Source: Pseudobutyrivibrio sp.
GTDB lineage: Bacteria > Bacillota > Clostridia > Lachnospirales > Lachnospiraceae
DNA: 64,000 nt
Assembly: GCF_015057185.1 (NCBI RefSeq)
Contig: NZ_SVEV01000001.1
Span: 239,829 to 303,828 of the forward strand
Direction: 5' to 3'
Below the pieces are notes generated by a model, which was not told the DNA's origin, made no database searches, and saw nothing but the letters and a program-made list of their open reading frames with translations. The translations under genes were made by a program, and so were the position numbers. This document shows positions 8,617 through 16,969 of this stretch, in pieces (position 1 is the stretch's first letter; every line of letters starts with the position of its first letter).

Positions 8617-9546
8617 TTATGCATTCATCTGAGCTGCTACTTCAGCTGCAAAGTCTTCGTTCTTCTTTTCAAGACCTTCACCAGTCTCAAAACGAACAAA
8701 TCTCTTTACTTTAAGCTCAGAACCTGTCTCCTTAGAAACCTGCTCTAAGTACTTAGCAACAGTCTGCTTTCCATCCTCAGCCTTAACATAAACCTGATCA
8801 AGTAAGCAGATTTCCTTAAGCTCTTTAGATACACGACCTTCAATCATACCGTTGATAACCTTTTCAGGCTTCTGTGACTCCTTAGGATCGTTCATAATCT
8901 GAGCAAGAAGGATTTCCTTCTCGTGTGCGATGTATTCAGCAGATACTTCATCACGAGATACATACTTAGGATTAAGAGCTGCAACCTGCATAGCAATATT
9001 TGTAGCTGCTTCCCTAGATGCATCAGACTCAGCACCGTCCATCTCTACAATAACGCCGATACGTCCGCCACCATGTGTGTATGATACTACGAAACCATCT
9101 GTAGTAATCTTCTCAAATCTTCTAAGAGAAAGCTTCTCACCGATTGTAGCAACCATCTCTACATGTACATCGTTAACAGTCTTTGATGTGTCTTCTGCCC
9201 ACTTCTCAGCAAGAAGCTCATCAATTGTGTTTACGTTAGAATTGAGAATCTGCTTAGCGACCTTCTCAACGTATGTCTGGAACTTTTCGTTCTTAGCAAC
9301 GAAGTCAGTCTCTGAGTTAACCTCAAGAACAACTGCTGTATTGCCTTCTACTACTACCTTGCAGATACCCTCTGCTGCGATACGAGATGCCTTCTTTTCA
9401 GCCTTTGCTGCACCATTCTTACGAAGGAGCTCGAAAGCTGCATCCATATCACCATCACACTCAGAGAGTGCCTTCTTACAATCCATCATACCTGCGCCTG
9501 ACTGCTCGCGAAGGTCTTTTACCATTGCTGCTGTAATAGCTGCCAT
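8617..9546 (-). CDS. tsf: Elongation factor Ts
   Basis: EF-Ts recharges EF-Tu by exchanging GDP for GTP. 309 residues. The N-terminal UBA-like domain carries VKDLREQSGAGMMDCKKAL, followed by the core with VLEVNSETDFVAKNEKF, the signature around the TDFV motif that displaces magnesium in EF-Tu. It starts four bases after rpsB and is clearly cotranscribed with it. Confidence 0.98.
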   Translation of the reverse strand: MAAITAAMVKDLREQSGAGMMDCKKALSECDGDMDAAFELLRKNGAAKAEKKASRIAAEGICKVVVEGNTAVVLEVNSETDFVAKNEKFQTYVEKVAKQILNSNVNTIDELLAEKWAEDTSKTVNDVHVEMVATIGEKLSLRRFEKITTDGFVVSYTHGGGRIGVIVEMDGAESDASREAATNIAMQVAALNPKYVSRDEVSAEYIAHEKEILLAQIMNDPKESQKPEKVINGMIEGRVSKELKEICLLDQVYVKAEDGKQTVAKYLEQVSKETGSELKVKRFVRFETGEGLEKKNEDFAAEVAAQMNA

Positions 9547-9550
9547 ATTC

Positions 9551-10282
9551 TTATGCCTCCTCTACTGCTTCTGCTGACTCCTCAGCAACTTCGTTCATCT
9601 CACCCTGCTTTGCTTCGATAACAGCATCTGCCATCTTTGCAACGATAAGCTTTACTGCACGGATAGCATCATCGTTACCAGGGATCACATAATCAAGTTC
9701 ATCTGGATCACAGTTTGTATCGCAAACACCTACAAGTGGAATACCAAGTGCATGTGCTTCCTGAACACAGATGTGCTCCTTCTTAGGATCAATAATAAAG
9801 ATAGCATCTGGAATTCTGTTCATTTCCTTGATACCACCAAGAACCTTTGTAAGCTTCTCCTGCTCCTTCTTGAGCTGAGTAACTTCCTTCTTTGGAAGAA
9901 GATCAAATGTACCATCTGCTTCCATCTTCTCGATTTCCTTAAGACGAGCAATTCTTGTCTGAACTGTCTTAAAGTTTGTAAGCATACCACCGAGCCATCT
10001 CTCGTTTACGTAGAACATACCGCAACGCTCTGCCTCTGATGCGATAGCATCCTGAGCCTGCTTCTTAGTACCAACAAAAAGAATAGTACCACCCTGCTGT
10101 GCGATGTCAAAGATAACATCATAAGCATCGTCTACCATACCTACAGACTTCTGAAGGTCGATAATGTGGATACCATTACGCTCTGTGTAGATGTAAGGAG
10201 CCATCTTAGGGTTCCATCTACGTGTCTGATGTCCAAAGTGAACACCTGCCTCAAGTAACTGCTTCATTGAAATAACACTCAT
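9551..10282 (-). CDS. rpsB: 30S ribosomal protein S2
   Basis: S2 of the small ribosomal subunit. Starts [19 protein letters not shown], the family signature, with AGGAGG seven bases upstream; the longer open frame from 10321 adds 13 residues with no support. 243 residues, with [10 protein letters not shown] and [12 protein letters not shown] conserved regions. The C-terminus is acidic and repetitive (EEAEAVEEA-like), as often seen in Firmicutes. It begins a two-gene operon with tsf, placed right after the flagellar operon as in Bacillus. Confidence 0.98.
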   Translation of the reverse strand: MSVISMKQLLEAGVHFGHQTRRWNPKMAPYIYTERNGIHIIDLQKSVGMVDDAYDVIFDIAQQGGTILFVGTKKQAQDAIASEAERCGMFYVNERWLGGMLTNFKTVQTRIARLKEIEKMEADGTFDLLPKKEVTQLKKEQEKLTKVLGGIKEMNRIPDAIFIIDPKKEHICVQEAHALGIPLVGVCDTNCDPDELDYVIPGNDDAIRAVKLIVAKMADAVIEAKQGEMNEVAEESAEAVEEA

Positions 10283-10321
10283 TTTAATACCTCCTGGTTT
10301 GTTTCTTCCGCATAATTCCAC

Positions 10322-10364
10322 CTGACAACCACCCTGCCTACGATAGGTTGGGAACCAGTGTCAG
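10322..10364 (-). promoter_or_regulatory. Structured leader upstream of rpsB
   Basis: Between the rpsB promoter and start lies a nested hairpin: CTGACA/TGTCAG (10322-10327, 10359-10364) encloses CCC/GGG (10332-10334, 10350-10352) and CCTA/TAGG (10337-10340, 10344-10347). Ribosomal protein operons are commonly autoregulated through such leaders; binding of S2 here is an inference. I do not recognise a named Rfam family. Confidence 0.55.
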
Positions 10365-10395
10365 TCCTTATGCGTGTATTTTCAATAGCTTTCAA

Positions 10396-10424
10396 AGTTT
10401 ATCACAAACTGCGGATTTATGCAA
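10396..10424 (-). promoter_or_regulatory. Promoter of the rpsB-tsf operon
   Basis: On the minus strand TTGCAT (10419-10424) and TAAACT (10396-10401) are 17 bases apart; TGA directly before the -10 makes an extended -10. It lies 114 bases before the rpsB ATG and would give rpsB-tsf its own supply independent of the flagellar operon. Confidence 0.75.
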
Positions 10425-10460
10425 CTATCTATTGCCCTTTAAATACTAATCACAGCCCAA

Positions 10461-11030
10461 TTATTCCGCAGGTGGTGTTGTAGTACGTACTTCTTTATTT
10501 ACGAGTACAGCTACAATATCATCATATTCGCTGTCTGCCTTAATATAGAAAGACCCTGATGGAATCCTGTCGTCTACACCTAATTCGTTAAGGTATTTGT
10601 TAAAGGCTGTGGCATCGTCAATAAGCCCTGCCGAATATAGGTTGTTTGAAATTATCTCTGAAGACTCTCCGCTTCGAACGCTAAAAGGGATATAGCTAAC
10701 GGTAGAATCTCCATTTAATGATTCATTGTCTGGGATTTCTACGTCGAGAGTTTCTTCAACCTCTGTTGCATCTTCAGGAACACTTTCTTCAGGTGTAGCC
10801 TCTGTGTCCTCTGCTTCATCCTCTGGTTGTTGCTCAGTTTCTGCTTCTGTCTGTTCAGAAGTTTCTTGATCCTCTGACATAGTCATTCCAAGCTCCTGAG
10901 CTCTTGCTATTATTTCTTCATCAGAAAGATTTGATTTATATCCGCCGTTAAAATAAAAGCTTAGAGTCAAAAGTAAAGTAGCAAGAATTATGCCTGCACC
11001 AATCCCTCGCAAATAGTATTTAAGCCTCAT
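10461..11030 (-). CDS. MltG/YceG-like protein lacking the catalytic domain
   Basis: 189 residues: a membrane anchor (about 8-28), an acidic low-complexity linker rich in Glu, Thr and Pro (about 45-110), then a domain resembling the N-terminal substrate-side module of endolytic transglycosylase MltG (SGESSEIISNNLYSAGLIDD, then a LQAG-like GSFYI turn). The catalytic lytic domain of MltG, with its glutamate, is absent, so I would not call it an active lytic enzyme. Its start overlaps the stop of the upstream gene as TAATG. It is the last gene of the fla/che block and may act at the cell wall, which is an inference. Confidence 0.6.
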   Translation of the reverse strand: MRLKYYLRGIGAGIILATLLLTLSFYFNGGYKSNLSDEEIIARAQELGMTMSEDQETSEQTEAETEQQPEDEAEDTEATPEESVPEDATEVEETLDVEIPDNESLNGDSTVSYIPFSVRSGESSEIISNNLYSAGLIDDATAFNKYLNELGVDDRIPSGSFYIKADSEYDDIVAVLVNKEVRTTTPPAE

Positions 11031-11749
11031 TATTTTGCCTCCTGATACAATCCAAGAACAAACTTCACCTCTCCAAGGCCGCGACCTAGCTTTTTGGCAA
11101 TTTCAACTTCTGTAAGACCTTCATCATGTAATGAAAGAATCTCCATGTTGCCATTTGGTTTAATTTCTGCTGTCTCATCAGAAAACTTTTCAGCCAAGGC
11201 TTCGTTAAATGGAACTTCATTTTTAGGCTCTTCCTTTTGTGCTTCAAGCTCAGCCCTTTGAGCCTCTAATTCTTTTTTCTGACTTTCAATCTCAAGTTCT
11301 TGATCTTTTAATAAATCAATTTTTCTGGTTACAGCTGCATCAAGAGCAATAAGATTTTCCTGTAATTCCGCTAGTTTTTTAGAAATTTCAACTGTATCTT
11401 TCTGCTTTTCATTAAGCATAGAATACATAAATGTAACCTCTTTATGAGATTTGTCTACTGATTCTAAAACCGTATCTGAATACTCAGATATTTGCAAAAT
11501 CTTAGAGTTAGTTTCTTTATCTGTACGAACATCAAGCTCGTTCATAGCTTCATCTATGGTCTCAGAAAGCTTGTCCTCCATTTCAACCTTAGCGTCAGCC
11601 ATTTTATCCTTGATAATTTCTTCGATTTGTTCTTTTGTTAGCTTATTTAGATTATCTCTATCCTTTGATGATAATCTTTCAGACACAAAAAAACTCCCAA
11701 TAATCAGGCAGAGCCCAATAATTAGGAGTACAATTTCTAGTATGTTCAT
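11030..11749 (-). CDS. SwrB-like coiled-coil membrane protein (DUF6115 type)
   Basis: One N-terminal transmembrane segment (about 3-22), a long charged coiled coil (about 35-175, with the heptad-rich QELEIESQKKELEAQRAELE region), and a C-terminal helix-turn-helix-like module (ILSLHDEGLTEVEIAKKLG). That C-terminal module and the gene's place between sigD and rpsB match SwrB/DUF6115 proteins. In Bacillus subtilis SwrB promotes flagellar export-gate and basal-body maturation; the same role here is inferred. GGGAG precedes the ATG. Confidence 0.72.
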   Translation of the reverse strand: MNILEIVLLIIGLCLIIGSFFVSERLSSKDRDNLNKLTKEQIEEIIKDKMADAKVEMEDKLSETIDEAMNELDVRTDKETNSKILQISEYSDTVLESVDKSHKEVTFMYSMLNEKQKDTVEISKKLAELQENLIALDAAVTRKIDLLKDQELEIESQKKELEAQRAELEAQKEEPKNEVPFNEALAEKFSDETAEIKPNGNMEILSLHDEGLTEVEIAKKLGRGLGEVKFVLGLYQEAK

Positions 11750-11763
11750 TAATAGTCTCCCTC

Positions 11764-12093
11764 TTACACTCTCATGTCAAAAGATGAAGTTGGCTTCTGG
11801 AATATCTTTCCATCTTCTGCATTTTCATCTTTCTTTTCTTTCAAGGCATTTTTCTTTCGGTCTCTATTACCCTGATAGCCTTGTCCATTGCCTTCTCTGT
11901 CATACTTATTTTCTTTTTGCTCGGATTTGTACAGATTATTTACCTGCTTTGCCTGTTGCTCCTGTTGCTTTGCCACCTCATACGTAAGATTTTCTTGTTG
12001 CAGCATGGGCTTTTGATCCTCTGCAGAGTGAGTATGACTGAGTTCGTTGGTGTTTTGAATCATTCCATTAAAGTTTAGTGGACTAATTGACAT
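11764..12093 (-). CDS. Uncharacterised small hydrophilic protein between sigD and the swrB-like gene
   Basis: I do not recognise a family. The 109-residue product is very polar: a short N-terminal stretch (MSISPLNFNGMIQNTNEL), a Gln/Glu-rich centre (QQEQQAKQVNNLYKSEQ), a Lys/Asp/Gly-rich part and a C-terminal SSFDMRV. No signal peptide or membrane segment. GGGAGG lies six bases before the ATG at 12093; the open frame could extend nine codons further but without support. The opening SISPLNFNGMIQ is reminiscent of flagellar export or FliK-like N-termini. Its place in the motility operon suggests an accessory flagellar role. Confidence 0.65.
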   Translation of the reverse strand: MSISPLNFNGMIQNTNELSHTHSAEDQKPMLQQENLTYEVAKQQEQQAKQVNNLYKSEQKENKYDREGNGQGYQGNRDRKKNALKEKKDENAEDGKIFQKPTSSFDMRV

Positions 12094-12127
12094 AACATTC
12101 CCTCCCAAGAATACACACAACTTCTCA

Positions 12128-12892
12128 CTATTGAGTTAGAATACCCATATAATCACCTAAAACACCTCGCATTTTATTCAGTGCCTTAGTGTGTAATTGT
12201 GATACTCTAGATTCTGATACCTCTAAAGCAGCACTTATTTCTTTTAAGGTCATATCTTCATAATAGTATAAAAGAATAACCTGTTTTTCTTTCTCTGTAA
12301 GTTTTTCTAATGCTTCCTTGAGCTTTTCTGATAATTCTTGTTTTGTAATGTTATCTTCTGGCTGAATAAAATGAGAGTTATGTTCCGCCTCCATAACTGG
12401 CTCATTTCCAGCTTCCACGAACTCGTTTAAGGATACAACATTTGTTACGTTAAGCTGTGATTGCCATTTCAAAAACTCATCTGAAGAAATATTAAGCTCA
12501 TTTGCTATATCATCATCAGTAGCGCTGTGACCTGTTCTAGCTTCAATGCTTTTTATTGCATCATCAATCATTCTCTGACGTTGACGAATAGTACGAGGAA
12601 TCCAATCCATTTTACGGATTTGGTCCAAAATAGAACCCCTTATTCTAAGACTAGCGTAGGTTTCAAACTTTACATCTTTGGCTAAATCGAACTTATCGAT
12701 AGCATCAATTAGTCCGAAAATACCGTAGCTACATAAATCTTCGTATTCAACGGTATTGCCTAAATACATACAAAGTCGCCCTGCAACAATCTTAACAAGT
12801 GGCGCATATTCAAGAATTAATTGCTCTCTAAGCTCTGGAGTAGCATTAACCTTATATTTGTCCCAAAGCTTTTCTCTGTCACCTGCTTTCAT
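12128..12892 (-). CDS. sigD: RNA polymerase sigma factor for flagellar operon (SigD/FliA, sigma-28)
   Basis: 254 residues with regions 2, 3 and 4 of a group 3 sigma factor. Region 2 includes YEDLCSYGIFGLIDAIDKFD and the RGSILDQIRKMDWIPR segment typical of sigma-28; region 4 is the helix-turn-helix EISAALEVSESRVSQLHTKAL. It directs late flagellar genes such as flagellin, which are not in this window. No anti-sigma FlgM gene is visible here. Placement near the operon's distal end, as in Bacillus, means its level depends on long-range transcription of the operon. Confidence 0.97.
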   Translation of the reverse strand: MKAGDREKLWDKYKVNATPELREQLILEYAPLVKIVAGRLCMYLGNTVEYEDLCSYGIFGLIDAIDKFDLAKDVKFETYASLRIRGSILDQIRKMDWIPRTIRQRQRMIDDAIKSIEARTGHSATDDDIANELNISSDEFLKWQSQLNVTNVVSLNEFVEAGNEPVMEAEHNSHFIQPEDNITKQELSEKLKEALEKLTEKEKQVILLYYYEDMTLKEISAALEVSESRVSQLHTKALNKMRGVLGDYMGILTQ

Positions 12893-12929
12893 TTATGCCC
12901 CCTTAAGCAAATGCAGGAAATCAGTCAAT

Positions 12930-13226
12930 TTAACCTTCCTCTGATTCCTGTGGTTCTACAGAAGAATCCTCTTCCTCTTCATCCTCGTCATCAACAGTTG
13001 GATCAATTTCTGAAATAGCTTCATCCAAAGGAGTTTGTGGCTCCAATGTTCTAAATGAGTAGTCAAGAATAATCTTTATAATAGTCCCCATAAAGAGAAA
13101 AATGACTACTACTAAAAATAACCTTCTAACAAATACTGCAAACTCTACTTTTTGTAGTATGGATACAACACAAGAAATGAAAGCCGCTGCCAAAGTAATT
13201 ATTACTGGAATTGGTTTCGTATTCAT
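12930..13226 (-). CDS. Uncharacterised two-helix membrane protein with acidic tail
   Basis: 98 residues, no family recognised. Two hydrophobic segments (about 6-22 and 30-50) flank a short positively charged loop (VRR), so both ends are probably on the same side. The C-terminal 40 residues are strongly acidic (EIDPTVDDEDEEEEDSS). GGAGGG precedes the ATG at 13226, and the gene overlaps no neighbour but begins 22 bases past the cheD stop. Position between cheD and sigD suggests a lineage-specific motility gene. Confidence 0.65.
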   Translation of the reverse strand: MNTKPIPVIITLAAAFISCVVSILQKVEFAVFVRRLFLVVVIFLFMGTIIKIILDYSFRTLEPQTPLDEAISEIDPTVDDEDEEEEDSSVEPQESEEG

Positions 13227-13248
13227 GTGTCCCTCCATACATAATATA

Positions 13249-13737
13249 CTAAATAATTTTAACTGCTTTGCCAACTGCTTTTATATAGTATTCACCTGTT
13301 TCACTATATAGCTCCACAGTACGGCCATAGTTTAATCCGCAATCTTCAGCAACTAATCTAATACCTAATTGTTTTAGCTTAGCTCGGCTGGCTTCTGCAT
13401 TTCTCTCTCCGACGTTAATACCTGACGCGGCTGCTCCAGGCATTTCAAACATCTTTGCCCCACCGGCAATTTTAGCAACCATCTTTAGCTTATTGGCACC
13501 AGCTTTAATCATGTCATCATATAATTTCTGAATACCGGTGTCAGCAAACTTCGCAATGTTTGAATTGTTACGAATCGCTGTACTATCAGGCAACATAATA
13601 TGTGCTAAACCGCTAATTTTTGTAGATGGATCGTATATTGCAATTCCTATACATGACCCCAAACCAATCGTTGTCAGTGCATCAGGAGCTTTGCAAATTT
13701 TAAGATCAGCCATGCCGACTTTAATCATCTGCCCCAT
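13249..13737 (-). CDS. cheD: Chemoreceptor glutamine deamidase CheD
   Basis: CheD deamidates glutamines on chemoreceptors and binds CheC, raising its phosphatase activity. 162 residues. The catalytic cysteine is Cys29 in GLGSCIGI and the histidine is His46 in HIMLP; the AKIAGGAKMF and GINVGERN motifs follow. It lies 12 bases after cheC, as in Bacillus and Thermotoga, and the pair implies the CheC/CheD/CheY-P adaptation branch is present. Confidence 0.96.
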   Translation of the reverse strand: MGQMIKVGMADLKICKAPDALTTIGLGSCIGIAIYDPSTKISGLAHIMLPDSTAIRNNSNIAKFADTGIQKLYDDMIKAGANKLKMVAKIAGGAKMFEMPGAAASGINVGERNAEASRAKLKQLGIRLVAEDCGLNYGRTVELYSETGEYYIKAVGKAVKII

Positions 13738-13749
13738 AATTCACACTCC

Positions 13750-14364
13750 TTAAATTGGTATACCTAGTGCTGACAAAATTTTGGCATAAGAATCTTCTTC
13801 AGGCATCAAAATAAAATGACCCTTGATACCCAATTCATCTGAAAACTCTGTATTGATCATAAGAGCATTATCTCCAAATATACCAAACTGTACAGCAGGA
13901 ACCGACAAAATTGCTGCTGCCATATCTACTGCTACAAAAGGCACTGATGGAACAATCGTAAGATTGGTCAAGCCTGAAAGCGCAGACAAATATGAACCAG
14001 CTATAATATTTCCAATTTCTTTTATTGCGGATAAATCCATCTCATCAAACGGTTCACTATAGCTATCATCTCTCATCATTAATTTGTTAACGACATGATG
14101 TGCTGATGCCATATCCATAAGGAACATCATTGAACCATCTATATCAGCTTCTACTCCAAGCATAATGCCGACAATAATCTCATCCTCGGCGCCTATAGCA
14201 GAGCCTAATTCCTCAACTGGTAAAAAAGCAACCTCAGGAACACTCATATCAATCCTAAGGCCAAGCATATTGGCGATGGCAGTTGTTGCATTGCCAGCGC
14301 CAATATTACCTATCTCTTTGAGGACATCAAAATATTTCTCATTAACCTCATTCAGTGTGAGCAT
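13750..14364 (-). CDS. cheC: CheY-P phosphatase CheC
   Basis: 204 residues with both active-site helices of the CheC/FliY/CheX family: Glu17/Asn20 in KEIGNIGAGNATTA and Glu116/Asn119 in KEIGNIIAGSYLSA. CheC removes phosphate from CheY-P and is stimulated by CheD, whose gene follows immediately. GGGAGG precedes the ATG. Confidence 0.96.
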   Translation of the reverse strand: MLTLNEVNEKYFDVLKEIGNIGAGNATTAIANMLGLRIDMSVPEVAFLPVEELGSAIGAEDEIIVGIMLGVEADIDGSMMFLMDMASAHHVVNKLMMRDDSYSEPFDEMDLSAIKEIGNIIAGSYLSALSGLTNLTIVPSVPFVAVDMAAAILSVPAVQFGIFGDNALMINTEFSDELGIKGHFILMPEEDSYAKILSALGIPI

Positions 14365-14375
14365 CGTTACCTCCC

Positions 14376-14843
14376 TTACGAAGCATCATTCTCTCCGATG
14401 ATTGAACTAATCTCGAAAATAGAAATCAATTCATCACCATTTGTTCCAACGCCATTGATGAAAGAGTTTTTACTCTTAAGGGTTGATGTAGGAGCCTCAA
14501 TATCATCCTCTGATAAAGAAAGAACTTCTTTAACCTCATCTACAATAACGCCCATTAATCCACCTGCATCAAGCTTAAGAATAATAATACGAGAAGCATC
14601 TGTAAATTCATCATCATCAAGATTCATTCTACGTCTAAGGCTCATTACAGGAACAACCTCACCACGAAGATTAATAACGCCTCTATAGTAAGATGGTGCC
14701 TTTGGAACTCGAGTGATTTTACTCATACGAACAATGTTATCAATATAGGAAATGTCGATACCATAATGCTCGCCACCAATTTTTACTACAATGTATTGCT
14801 TCTTTTCTTTCTCAACTACATCATACATAGCCAAATCTGACAT
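14376..14843 (-). CDS. cheW: Chemotaxis coupling protein CheW
   Basis: 155 residues forming a single CheW domain: IVVKIGGEHYGIDISYIDNIVRM in the first barrel and YYRGVINLRGEVVPVMSLR, the signature that contacts receptors. CheW joins CheA to chemoreceptors. AGGAGG precedes the ATG and it follows cheA by 14 bases. Confidence 0.96.
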   Translation of the reverse strand: MSDLAMYDVVEKEKKQYIVVKIGGEHYGIDISYIDNIVRMSKITRVPKAPSYYRGVINLRGEVVPVMSLRRRMNLDDDEFTDASRIIILKLDAGGLMGVIVDEVKEVLSLSEDDIEAPTSTLKSKNSFINGVGTNGDELISIFEISSIIGENDAS

Positions 14844-14857
14844 GGTCTCACCTCCTA

Positions 14858-16966
14858 TTAAATAACAGCGTTGACATCAAGAATCATAGCGATTTCACCA
14901 TCACCAAGGATTGTAGCACCGCTGATGAGCTTGTTATTGTCAAGCTTTCCAAGTGACTTAATAACGATTTCGAGCTGTCCAATAAGATTATCTACGATAA
15001 TACCGCCTAATGTATCGCCCTTCTTACAGATAACAACTGTCATTGTATCTTCTTCGCTTTCCTTTGGCTCGAAATCAAGAATCTTATCAAGGTGAATAAG
15101 AGGAATAACCTGTCCTCTAAGATGGATAACCTCTTTAGACTCAACGTACTTGATTTCAGATACTGGAATATTTTCAATGTTCATAATTGATGCTAAAGCA
15201 ATCGCATACTTTTCATCTCTTATCTCAACCATAAGAGCCTGAATAATAGCAAGTGTAAGTGGAAGTCGTACTGTAAAAGTAGAACCTTCGCCCATAACAG
15301 ACTTAACTGATACGTCACCACCAAGTGCTTCAATATTACTTTTAACTACATCAAGTCCAACGCCTCGACCAGAAATATCTGTAATCTGCTTTGCCATTGA
15401 GAAGGATGGCATAAACAGAAAGTCGATGATTTCCTTCTGAGTAAGATTTTCTGCCTCTTCTGGTGTAACAAGGCCTCGCTCAACAGCCTTATCTCTAACC
15501 TTATCAGTGTTGATACCGGCACCATCATCTCCAACTTCGATGATGACATTGTTGCCTTCTTGGAAAGCGTTAAGGAAAATAGTACCTTTTTCAGGCTTTC
15601 CTGCTGCTTTTCTGTCTTCAGGAGACTCGATACCATGGTCAGCAGAGTTACGAAGCAAATGCTGAAGTGGGTCACCTAACTGATCAACAACAGTACGGTC
15701 AAGCTCTGTATCCTCACCAGTCATTACAAGTTCCATAGGCTTGTTAAGCTTACGGTCAAGGTCACGAATCATACGTGGGAACTTGGCAACAACTGATTCA
15801 ATAGGAACCATTCGAACCTTCATAACTGATTCATGAAGATTTGTTGTGATTCTCTCTAAGTATTCAATATTCTCATGTAATGTCTGATGATCGATTTCAC
15901 CAGATGCATTAGACTGTGATGCAAGTGAGTTCTTTGCAATAATAAGCTCGGAAACCTGATTCATCAAAGCATCAAGCTTTTCAATATCAACACGGATTGT
16001 ACGTGAAGTAACAGGCTTGTTAGCTGGCTGATTCTTTGATCCGGCCTTTGCTGCAGGTGCCTTTGCTGCAGGTGCAGGTGCCGCTGCCGCTGGTGCAGGT
16101 GCCGCTGCCGCTGGAGCAGGTGCTGCTTCTGGTGCAGGTGCTTCTGCCGCTGGCTCCTCAGCCTTCTTCTCATACATTTCACCAGTTACTTTTTCTGCCT
16201 CTACAGAATCAATTTCAGAAACTGCCTTAATTGATTCAATGATAGGCTCTAATTCAGATTCTGAAGATAAAATGAAAGAGAAATCAAACTCAAAGTTTTC
16301 ATCTTCAATATCACCAGAGCTTGGATCAAATGCCATAATCTGTCCAAACTCTTCTACTGCCTTAAATACAAGAAAAGCTCTGGCAGCTTTAAGTAAGCAC
16401 TCCTTGTTGATGTGGATTGTAAATCCATAAAGCTGTTTTTCGCCTTTAAGCTTCTCGCATAATTCAGGATCAACAGGAATTCTCTTGTATAATGGTCCGT
16501 CTGCTGCTCCTGTAGCTCCTGCTGCTTCTGCTGGTGCTGCCTCTGCTGGAGCTGCTTCTGCTGGTGCACCTTCGCCGCCTTCTGCTCCTGCTAAATAATC
16601 ATTCAAAAGCTTAATTAAAGCTTCATTTTCCTCTTCACCTTCATTAGAGGTTGCTTTAACTGTATCGAGATATCCCTCGATAGCATCAAGACATTTAAAG
16701 AGGATATCAATAAGGTTGGAATTAACCTTTACATTATCATTACGAACTTCCTGGAATACGTTTTCCATGTCGTGGGTAAGACGCTGCATTCTCTTAAAGC
16801 CCATAGTACCAGCCATACCCTTTAATGAGTGAGCTGCACGGAAAATCTCGTTTACAACATCTTTGTTATCAGGCTCCTTCTCCAATTCCATGATATTATC
16901 TGAAAGGCTCTGAATATGACCACTTGTCTCATCGATAAAAATATCCAAATATTGACTTACATCCAT
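14858..16966 (-). CDS. cheA: Chemotaxis histidine kinase CheA
   Basis: 702 residues, class II histidine kinase. P1 phosphotransfer domain with His46 in RAAHSLKGMAGTMGF; P2 CheY-binding domain (about 165-270); P3 dimerisation; P4 ATPase with LRNSADHGIE (N box) and VGDDGAGI (G1); C-terminal CheW-like P5. Two Ala/Pro/Glu-rich linkers flank P2 (about 130-155 and 275-320) and are encoded by short repeats. Receptors and cheR are not in the window. It lies between cheB and cheW with very short gaps. Confidence 0.97.
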   Translation of the reverse strand: MDVSQYLDIFIDETSGHIQSLSDNIMELEKEPDNKDVVNEIFRAAHSLKGMAGTMGFKRMQRLTHDMENVFQEVRNDNVKVNSNLIDILFKCLDAIEGYLDTVKATSNEGEEENEALIKLLNDYLAGAEGGEGAPAEAAPAEAAPAEAAGATGAADGPLYKRIPVDPELCEKLKGEKQLYGFTIHINKECLLKAARAFLVFKAVEEFGQIMAFDPSSGDIEDENFEFDFSFILSSESELEPIIESIKAVSEIDSVEAEKVTGEMYEKKAEEPAAEAPAPEAAPAPAAAAPAPAAAAPAPAAKAPAAKAGSKNQPANKPVTSRTIRVDIEKLDALMNQVSELIIAKNSLASQSNASGEIDHQTLHENIEYLERITTNLHESVMKVRMVPIESVVAKFPRMIRDLDRKLNKPMELVMTGEDTELDRTVVDQLGDPLQHLLRNSADHGIESPEDRKAAGKPEKGTIFLNAFQEGNNVIIEVGDDGAGINTDKVRDKAVERGLVTPEEAENLTQKEIIDFLFMPSFSMAKQITDISGRGVGLDVVKSNIEALGGDVSVKSVMGEGSTFTVRLPLTLAIIQALMVEIRDEKYAIALASIMNIENIPVSEIKYVESKEVIHLRGQVIPLIHLDKILDFEPKESEEDTMTVVICKKGDTLGGIIVDNLIGQLEIVIKSLGKLDNNKLISGATILGDGEIAMILDVNAVI
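16052..16150 (-). repeat. Short tandem repeats encoding the CheA Ala/Pro linker
   Basis: Repeated units of the type GCTGGTGCAGGTGCCGCTGC encode the APAPAAA-rich linker between CheA P2 and P3; a smaller Ala/Glu block lies at about 16510-16575. The units are in-frame multiples of three, so slippage would change linker length without breaking the gene. Confidence 0.7.
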
Positions 16967-16969
16967 TTT

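Noticed and set aside
11451..11987. Plus-strand 178-codon frame opposite the swrB-like gene and its neighbour
   Set aside because: Serine/leucine-rich mirror of coiled-coil coding sequence; no ribosome site or family match.
16052..16150. CRISPR array or minisatellite
   Set aside because: Repeats are in frame, of uneven length and encode a typical CheA linker; no spacer pattern.
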